The notes beneath the pieces were generated by a model. That model was not told the origin of the DNA, made no database searches, and saw only the letters and a program-made list of their open reading frames with translations. From Bacillota bacterium (GTDB lineage: Bacteria > Bacillota > Clostridia > Christensenellales > UBA1242): a stretch of 36,322 nt of DNA. Position 1 is the stretch's first letter. Each line of letters begins with the position of its first letter. Shown here in pieces: positions 30,961 to 36,322 of the stretch. A program made the translations under genes and the position numbers. The stretch is from the NCBI GenBank assembly GCA_009780375.1, contig WRAD01000009.1, positions 1 through 36,322 of the forward strand. The letters run 5' to 3'.

Positions 30961-32283
30961 ATGTCAAAAACAAATAATTTATCCTTTCGTCACGCAATTT
31001 CAGTGTACAAAGTAAAAAAAACTCTTTCAATTAGTAACGGCAATATATCGCCTATGCACAGACATCGCAAGCCAATATCAAAGGCAAGAAAAATTTTCAA
31101 ATACACACTTCTCGTTGCCTTTTTTATTTCGTTGATATTTATTCCTACAGAAAATGTTTTATCTGCCGCAGGATTAAGTGGAACAGATATTGAATACGAT
31201 ATCACCAATAACGTTAACAACACTTTGGGTGGAATCGACTTTGGTAATCTTGATAATATTGTTGGAAATCTGGGTTCGGGGACATTGAATCTGTTTGGTA
31301 CAAATAATTTTGGTGCCCAGGTCAGACAAATACTTAACGGTGATTTTGCATCAAACTATCCTAATTTATTTGTTGCAATGCTTGCACTTTTTGGTGGAGT
31401 AATCTTGGACGTATTGCCAATACTCACCTTGATAATCGGTATTACCATATTATCAGGCTTTATACAAACACTAAGGCATGAAAGTGGTGAAGGTGGTGTA
31501 AAGGACATAATCCATTTTGTAACCTATGCCGCAGTCGTTGTAATAACAATGACAATGGTTACAAGTATAGTGCTCTCCGTAGGTAATGCACTTACCTCAA
31601 TGACCAATCAAATGAATATAATCTTTCCAATTTTACTAAGTTTAATGGTCGCCGTAGGTGGCACCGTTTCAGCAGGAGTTTACAAACCTGCGGTCGCAAT
31701 TTTATCAAACGGAGTAATGCAAATTTTCACACTTGTAATAATGCCGATTTTTATAATAACACTTGTTTTCTCTGTTGTCGGACATTTATCTCCTAACACA
31801 CGTTTGGATAAATTTGTATCATTCTTTACTTCGTTGTATAAATGGCTTATCGGTATTATCTTCACGATGTTTCTTGGTTTCCTTGCAATACAAGGTATCA
31901 CCGCAGGTGCTCATGACGGATTATCAATCAGGGCGGCACGTATGACGATAAGCAGTTCCGTTCCAATCCTAGGCGGTTATATAAGCCAAGGCTTTGATCT
32001 AGTGATGGCATCAAGTGTTCTTATAAAAAACGCAATTGGACTTGCCGGCCTTTACCTTTTAATTGGCGCAGTATTTGCTCCTGTTGTTAAAATCGTTGTG
32101 TTTTCGTTGGGTTTGAAACTTGCCGCCGCAATCACTCAACCAATTGCTGATGATCGCATATCAAATTTTCTCACCACAATTAATAAATCATTTTCAATGC
32201 TTGCCTCTGTGCTTATCGGTGCTGCGTTTATGTACTTTATAACAATAGGCCTTGTAATAATGACCGGAAATTCTTTATTCTAA
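30961..32283 (+). CDS. spoIIIAE: Stage III sporulation protein AE
   Basis: About 440 aa. N-terminal membrane/signal segment (YTLLVAFFISLIFI), an extracytoplasmic stretch rich in N, G and D, then six to eight helices (LPILTLIIGITILSGFI, VAVGGTVSAGVYKPAVAIL, SVPILGGYISQGFDLVMA). The family is a polytopic membrane protein of the feeding-tube apparatus. The track start at 30925 (GTG) is rejected: the ATG at 30961 has GGGAGGGGG directly upstream. Confidence 0.95.
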   Translation: MSKTNNLSFRHAISVYKVKKTLSISNGNISPMHRHRKPISKARKIFKYTLLVAFFISLIFIPTENVLSAAGLSGTDIEYDITNNVNNTLGGIDFGNLDNIVGNLGSGTLNLFGTNNFGAQVRQILNGDFASNYPNLFVAMLALFGGVILDVLPILTLIIGITILSGFIQTLRHESGEGGVKDIIHFVTYAAVVVITMTMVTSIVLSVGNALTSMTNQMNIIFPILLSLMVAVGGTVSAGVYKPAVAILSNGVMQIFTLVIMPIFIITLVFSVVGHLSPNTRLDKFVSFFTSLYKWLIGIIFTMFLGFLAIQGITAGAHDGLSIRAARMTISSSVPILGGYISQGFDLVMASSVLIKNAIGLAGLYLLIGAVFAPVVKIVVFSLGLKLAAAITQPIADDRISNFLTTINKSFSMLASVLIGAAFMYFITIGLVIMTGNSLF

Positions 32284-32296
32284 AAAGGAGGTATAA

Positions 32297-32758
32297 ATGA
32301 ATACATGGCTTCTAAGCATTGCCGGCGTCGTAGTGATAGGCGTAGTTATTGAACTTATATTAACAAAAAGCACAATGAGTAAATTCATACGCACAATTTA
32401 TGCATTTTTTATATTGCTTGTAATCGTGGCACCTTTGCCTGGCTTTCTTCGCGGAAATATAAGTTTTGGAGGTGCATTTGATTATGATTGGGATCTTATA
32501 AATAACATAGGCATGCAATCGCAAATTGCCGCTACTAATCGCACAATTATTGCCTTAGAGGCCGCCGGATTTCAAAATGTACTTATTACTTTAACAGCAA
32601 TACGAGATGTTCCTAATTTTCAAATTGAAAATGTTTTTGTAAACGCAACCGGTGTTGTTGTAACAAATGATGGTAACATAAATGTTCGTGACGAAATCAT
32701 ACGAATAGTCAGAGCAATTCTAAGGGTAAGCGAACAACAGATAATCTACACGTTTTAA
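32297..32758 (+). CDS. spoIIIAF: Stage III sporulation protein AF
   Basis: 153 aa with two N-terminal membrane helices (WLLSIAGVVVIGVVIELIL; TIYAFFILLVIVAPLPGFL) and a C-terminal ferredoxin-like ring-building domain (VNATGVVVTNDGNINVRDEIIRIVRAIL). Shorter than Bacillus AF (about 200 aa). KAKSxxKFIR-like stretch is seen as TKSTMSKFIRTIY. Strong Shine-Dalgarno AAAGGAGGT, 13 nt after AE. Confidence 0.92.
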   Translation: MNTWLLSIAGVVVIGVVIELILTKSTMSKFIRTIYAFFILLVIVAPLPGFLRGNISFGGAFDYDWDLINNIGMQSQIAATNRTIIALEAAGFQNVLITLTAIRDVPNFQIENVFVNATGVVVTNDGNINVRDEIIRIVRAILRVSEQQIIYTF

Positions 32759-32796
32759 TTACTGGGCTGATTTGTAATAAGTAAAAGGGGGACACA

Positions 32797-33549
32797 ATGC
32801 TAAAATTTCCAAAGCAAGAACTTGAGGGCGAAGTTATGTCAAGAACCGAGCAGGCAAGCGATAATGCACCTGTTAAACGTGCACCAACACAAAGTTCACC
32901 TTCATCAACAACCAAACCTCAATCTGTACAAAATCTCCCATTGCCCCCACCAAAGCCTCCACAGACTGTTGCCAATCAACCAACAATAGGAAATAACTTG
33001 TCACAGTCAAACACAACCAAACCTCAAAGCATATTTGGTAAAATTCGTAAAATTAAAAACATTCATATCTATGCGGTTGCCGCCGTCATACTTATAATGA
33101 TAGTCATATATGCTTCAAGTTTTCTTGGTGGAGGTGGATCTGGAGGCAGTAATAATCGAGACCTAATCATCGCCAACACGAATGCATTTGCGCGCGAAAT
33201 GGAACAACAATTAACACGTACAATTAAAAATATGAATGGAGTAGGCAATGTAAGTGTAATGTTAACGGTCATAGGAAGCCCTACAATGGAAATAGCCTAT
33301 AATGTTGAGGAACGCACAGTAACACAAACAGGCCCAAATGGACAGACCACAACAACGACTACAATTGTAAGAACTCCAATTCTTGTAGGCGGTAATCCAA
33401 TAATTATTCAACAATTTAATCCTCGTATTTTGGGTGTAATCGTTGTTGCTCAAGGGGCACATGATATAGGAATTCGGCTTAATATCCTAAGGGCGGTTCA
33501 AGCAATTGTGGCCGACGCTAATGCAAATATTGAAGTATTGCCAGGTTAA
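32797..33549 (+). CDS. spoIIIAG: Stage III sporulation protein AG
   Basis: 250 aa. A cytosolic proline-rich region (LPLPPPKPPQTVANQP), one membrane helix (IHIYAVAAVILIMIVIYASSFL), a glycine-rich hinge, then the ring-building motif: REMEQQLTRTIKNMNGVGNVSVMLTV and later IRLNILRAVQAIVADANANIEVLPG. SpoIIIAG multimerises into a large ring in the intermembrane space. The proline-rich cytosolic part is longer than in Bacillus. AAAGGGGG precedes the ATG. Confidence 0.94.
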   Translation: MLKFPKQELEGEVMSRTEQASDNAPVKRAPTQSSPSSTTKPQSVQNLPLPPPKPPQTVANQPTIGNNLSQSNTTKPQSIFGKIRKIKNIHIYAVAAVILIMIVIYASSFLGGGGSGGSNNRDLIIANTNAFAREMEQQLTRTIKNMNGVGNVSVMLTVIGSPTMEIAYNVEERTVTQTGPNGQTTTTTTIVRTPILVGGNPIIIQQFNPRILGVIVVAQGAHDIGIRLNILRAVQAIVADANANIEVLPG

Positions 33550-33640
33550 TTATTCGACAAATTTTGCAACATAAATCTTGCATATCATTACAAAAGAACG
33601 AATAAAGATAACTATATTTAAAAATAAAGGAGATGAAAAA

Positions 33641-34264
33641 ATGGAAATCATCGAACAACCTCAGGCTCCAAAACAAAAAAGGTTAAGCTTTAAAAAACAA
33701 CAACCTGCTATAACCGAGGGCCAAGCACCGATTGAAACCAAGCACAAGAGGAGTTGGAAAAACACATTTACAAAGCGTCGCAAACTTATGATACTTGCCG
33801 GTATGTTCGTTTTGCTTATCGTAACAGGATACTTGAATTTCAGTCTCAACAGCGGAACTCCCGTAGGAGGCGGTGGAGGCGCCCAAGCGGTTCAGTGTAT
33901 GTTTACATTTACGCGTGAACAACGCACAACACAACGTAATGTGCAACTCTCAACTTTGAACAGTATCATTAACAATTCAAATGACCCTGCAGAGGTTGAA
34001 CGAGCATCGAACGCTAGACACGAACTTCTTGCAATTATGGAATTTGAAGGTGGAGCAGAAAGACTTATTAAAAATCGTGAAATTGTTGAAGATGTAATAG
34101 TAGAAAAGAGCACAAGCGGAAACGTTAACGTAGTCGCACGAAGTCCAAGACCGCTTACTCCAGATGAATCTCGTGATATACAAACCGCACTTCATGATAC
34201 CAATGGTTCACGACTTAACCTTCGATCAATGACAATCTCTGTTCATAATGGTGGAACCAACTAG
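33641..34264 (+). CDS. spoIIIAH: Stage III sporulation protein AH
   Basis: 207 aa. Basic cytosolic region, membrane helix (LMILAGMFVLLIVTGYLNFSL), then the extracytoplasmic domain with REQRTTQRNVQLSTLNSIINN and RHELLAIMEFEGGAERLIKNREI, as in SpoIIIAH, the partner of SpoIIQ across the septum. The track start (TTG at 33578) is rejected in favour of the ATG at 33641 with AAAGGAGATG upstream. Last gene of the operon, followed by a composite repeat and a terminator. Confidence 0.94.
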   Translation: MEIIEQPQAPKQKRLSFKKQQPAITEGQAPIETKHKRSWKNTFTKRRKLMILAGMFVLLIVTGYLNFSLNSGTPVGGGGGAQAVQCMFTFTREQRTTQRNVQLSTLNSIINNSNDPAEVERASNARHELLAIMEFEGGAERLIKNREIVEDVIVEKSTSGNVNVVARSPRPLTPDESRDIQTALHDTNGSRLNLRSMTISVHNGGTN

Positions 34265-34276
34265 AATTCTGATAAA

Positions 34277-34346
34277 GAACAAAAGCACGCAAGTGGTGCA
34301 TTAGAGCCGAGATTCTAGTACAAAAAATTTAGCGATAGTTCCTAGA
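34277..34346 (-). repeat. Composite repeat, copy D, behind spoIIIAH
   Basis: On the minus strand TCTAGGAACTATCGCT, TTTGTACTAGAATCTCGGCT and the hairpin GCACCacttgcGTGC with TTTTGTTC. About 70 bp, clearly related to copies A-C and closest to C (both read AACTATCGCTAAAT). Confidence 0.8.
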
Positions 34347-34349
34347 TTG

Positions 34350-34381
34350 GAACAAAAGCACCTTACGGTGCTTTTGTTCTT
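34350..34381. terminator. Bidirectional terminator between spoIIIAH and polA
   Basis: Perfect 13-bp stem GAACAAAAGCACC with its complement around TTAC. The 3' sequence matches the terminal hairpin of the composite repeats, so it may be a repeat fragment in the opposite orientation. Confidence 0.88.
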
Positions 34382-34401
34382 TAGGAATGCTAAAACTATG
34401 A

Positions 34402-34407
34402 TAGAAT
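34402..34407 (+). promoter_or_regulatory. Extended -10 of polA (leaderless)
   Basis: TGATAGAAT ends 6 nt before the ATG at 34414. No good -35 and no Shine-Dalgarno. Confidence 0.55.
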
Positions 34408-34413
34408 AGTCAC

Positions 34414-36322
34414 ATGGAAAAAAAACTTTTACTTATAGATGGTAACAGTCTCATTAACAGGGCATTCTATGCATTCGGGGCAAACGGAACCCAGTTCAGT
34501 CACAAAGGCAAACCAACAGGTGCAACATACGGATTTTTAAATATGCTTTTCAAAGGAATAGAAGATTTAAAACCAACTCACATTGCGGTTGCATTTGACG
34601 TTCGTGCAAAGACTTTTAGACATAATCTCTTTACCGAGTACAAAGCAGGTCGCAGAACCACACCCGATGACCTTATTTCACAAATTGCCGATCTAAAGGA
34701 ACTTCTTGATATAATGGGCGTTTCGATTATTGAAAAACAAGGTTTTGAGGCGGATGATATCATAGGTACATTGTCACAAGAATCGGATATGCCAGTAATT
34801 ATTTTAACCGCAGACAGAGATGCATTCCAACTTATAAGCGATAATAATGTTAAAGGGCAGAGTGTTGAACTTCACCTGACAAAAACTGGTGTAACATCTC
34901 TTGATATTTGGACGAACAATCGTGTTATTCTTGAAAAAGAAATTATACCATCTCAATTCATAGATATAAAATCTCTTCAAGGCGATACCTCTGATAATAT
35001 CCCAGGGGCAAAAGGTATCGGTGAAAAAACCGCACTCCAACTTGTTCAACAATTTTCAAGTATCGACAATCTGTATAACTCTATTGACAAAGTAACATCT
35101 GCTACGACACGTCAAAAACTTGTAGATAGTAAAGAGATGGTTTACAAGAGCTATCAACTTGCAAAAATTATAACAGATGTTCCACTTGACATTAATTTTG
35201 ATGGTTTTAAATTTACTATGCCTCTTGGCGGTGAAACATATACCGCATTCAATGAACGGGGATTCAAGAGCCTGATTAAACGTAGTAATCTGTGGGGTGA
35301 CATCAAACATGCACCTACTAATTCCGAGCGAAAAGAAAACATTCCAACACAAATCAATGAAGTCAAGACTATTCAAGATTTGATAACTGCGGTTAATTTA
35401 ATTATTACATCAAAAGATTGCATAGGAATTTCGATTGAATATAATGATGAGTTTTTCAGTTTGTCACAAAAAAACTCTGTCAATGAATATCACCAATATA
35501 AAATTCATGTTCTGAAAAATTTGATTGATGGTGGACTTGATTACGAAGAAATCATTCAAACACTCAAACCATTTTTTCAATGTGATATTCCAAAATTTGT
35601 TGTCGACAGTAAAGAACTTAAAAAGTTACTTGCAACACGAAAAATTGAATTAAATAATGTCAAAATTGATGCAAAGATTTGTGCATATTTGCTTGGATGC
35701 GAACCGAATTTAACAATTTATTTCAGTCAAAAATTACGTGAGCGAGAGATGTTTGATCTTTACCAAAATATTGAACTTCCTCTCGTAGATATTTTGCTTG
35801 AAATGGAACGAAATGGGGCAAAGCTTTCAAATGATGCATTAACAAGGGTATCAGACGAGCTTACACAAGAAATTAATGATATATCCGAGCAAATATATAG
35901 CCAAGCAGGCGAACGGTTCAACATTAATTCTCCAAAAATACTAAGTGATATTTTATACAAGAAACTTGGTCTTGATACACTTCAGAAAACCAAGACAGGA
36001 TTTTCAACAAACGAAGAGGTCTTGCAAAAATTAAAAAACAAACACCAAATAGTTCCTTTGATTCTGCGTTACAGAAAGATTTTTAAACTTAATTCAACGT
36101 ATGTCAATGGTTATAAAAATCTTATGGATGAACAAGGTTTTATTCACACAACATTCAACAACACGGTAACTGTCACAGGACGTCTTTCAAGTTCCGAACC
36201 AAATCTTCAAAATATACCGGCTCGTTCCGAAGAAGCAAAACGTATTCGTCAACTATTCACAAGTCGCTTTACCAAGGACAATAATAAAGGTTTTTTACTT
36301 TGTGCGGATTATTCGCAAATTG
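34414..36322 (+). CDS. polA: DNA polymerase I, N-terminal part (truncated by window edge)
   Basis: Not in the ORF track because the frame runs off the window; 636 codons are present. 5'-3' exonuclease domain: LLLIDGNSLINRAFYA, TEYKAGRRTTPDDL, GFEADDIIGTL, ILTADRDAFQLI, GDTSDNIPGAKGIGEKTA. The 3'-5' exonuclease region (about 310-480) lacks the DxE and other catalytic residues (GISIEYNDEFFSL), as in Bacillus-type PolI, so proofreading is probably absent. Polymerase domain starts with LPLVDILLEMERNGAKLS, then TVTVTGRLSSSEPNLQNIP, and ends at LLCADYSQI of motif A. It repairs DNA and removes RNA primers. The start follows an extended -10 box directly. Confidence 0.96.
   Translation, partial: MEKKLLLIDGNSLINRAFYAFGANGTQFSHKGKPTGATYGFLNMLFKGIEDLKPTHIAVAFDVRAKTFRHNLFTEYKAGRRTTPDDLISQIADLKELLDIMGVSIIEKQGFEADDIIGTLSQESDMPVIILTADRDAFQLISDNNVKGQSVELHLTKTGVTSLDIWTNNRVILEKEIIPSQFIDIKSLQGDTSDNIPGAKGIGEKTALQLVQQFSSIDNLYNSIDKVTSATTRQKLVDSKEMVYKSYQLAKIITDVPLDINFDGFKFTMPLGGETYTAFNERGFKSLIKRSNLWGDIKHAPTNSERKENIPTQINEVKTIQDLITAVNLIITSKDCIGISIEYNDEFFSLSQKNSVNEYHQYKIHVLKNLIDGGLDYEEIIQTLKPFFQCDIPKFVVDSKELKKLLATRKIELNNVKIDAKICAYLLGCEPNLTIYFSQKLREREMFDLYQNIELPLVDILLEMERNGAKLSNDALTRVSDELTQEINDISEQIYSQAGERFNINSPKILSDILYKKLGLDTLQKTKTGFSTNEEVLQKLKNKHQIVPLILRYRKIFKLNSTYVNGYKNLMDEQGFIHTTFNNTVTVTGRLSSSEPNLQNIPARSEEAKRIRQLFTSRFTKDNNKGFLLCADYSQI

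Noticed and set aside
1-36322. Stop-codon reassignment (TGA as Trp)
   Set aside because: Tryptophans are encoded by TGG and genes such as gpr-side neighbours, yqgF and the FeoB-like gene end normally at TGA.

Overview
The window is AT-rich chromosomal DNA from a spore-forming Firmicute, most likely an uncultured member of the Clostridia. Supporting evidence is a complete spoIIIAA-AH operon, the spore protease gpr, a YlmC/YmxH PRC-barrel protein, DUF4364 and DUF1292 genes, the mraZ-rsmH-ftsL cell-wall cluster, and a topoisomerase IV-type parE/parC pair. No phage, IS element, CRISPR array or rRNA was seen. Several housekeeping proteins are shorter than their families usually are (ValS, GPR, the CysK part of a fusion).

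Layout. 1-4.0 kb: 3' part of valS, a small hypothetical, DUF4364, gpr and rpsT. 4.0-7.5 kb: tRNA-His, then an accessory block with a secreted HExxH protein, a membrane-anchored lipocalin-like protein and a frameshifted relative, bracketed by copies of a ~73-bp repeat that carries an intrinsic terminator. 7.5-9.55 kb (minus): two coiled-coil genes, one apparently frameshifted. 9.6-11.9 kb (minus): tRNA-Met, plsY, der. 11.9-14.9 kb: candidate micropeptides, a cysK-cysE gene fusion, and a FeoB-like permease without G domain. 14.95-17.9 kb (minus): secF, secD, rpsU. 18-24 kb (plus): GDPD-like protein, parE, parC, with a 50-codon tyrosine-rich gene between the last two on minus. 24-25 kb (minus): yqgF/ruvX, ferredoxin, DUF1292. 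25-28 kb: a lipoprotein behind an (AT)9-containing promoter, then ftsL-like, rsmH and mraZ on minus. 28.3-34.3 kb (plus): ymxH and spoIIIAA-AH. 34.4 kb to the end: 5' part of polA.

The most general signal is promoter architecture. At about ten genes, a -10 box (often extended, TGnTAnnnT) ends only 5-10 nt before the start codon and no Shine-Dalgarno is present, so the mRNA should be leaderless (DUF4364, rpsT, plsY, der, GDPD, parE, parC, yqgF, polA and others). Genes inside operons, and some with long leaders, have ordinary AGGAGG-type sites. A sigma-E-like version of the same arrangement is suggested before ymxH, spoIIIAC and spoIIIAD.

Other candidates worth attention are: the CysK-CysE fusion lacking the CysK C-terminus; a ValS with internal deletions and altered editing-site residues; a dispersed TCTAGGAATTAT motif found after terminators and within the composite repeats; a possible slipped-strand phase-variable promoter; and two small genes missed by the ORF track (50 aa tyrosine-rich, 28 aa cysteine-rich). 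All family calls were made by eye from motifs; no database search was run.
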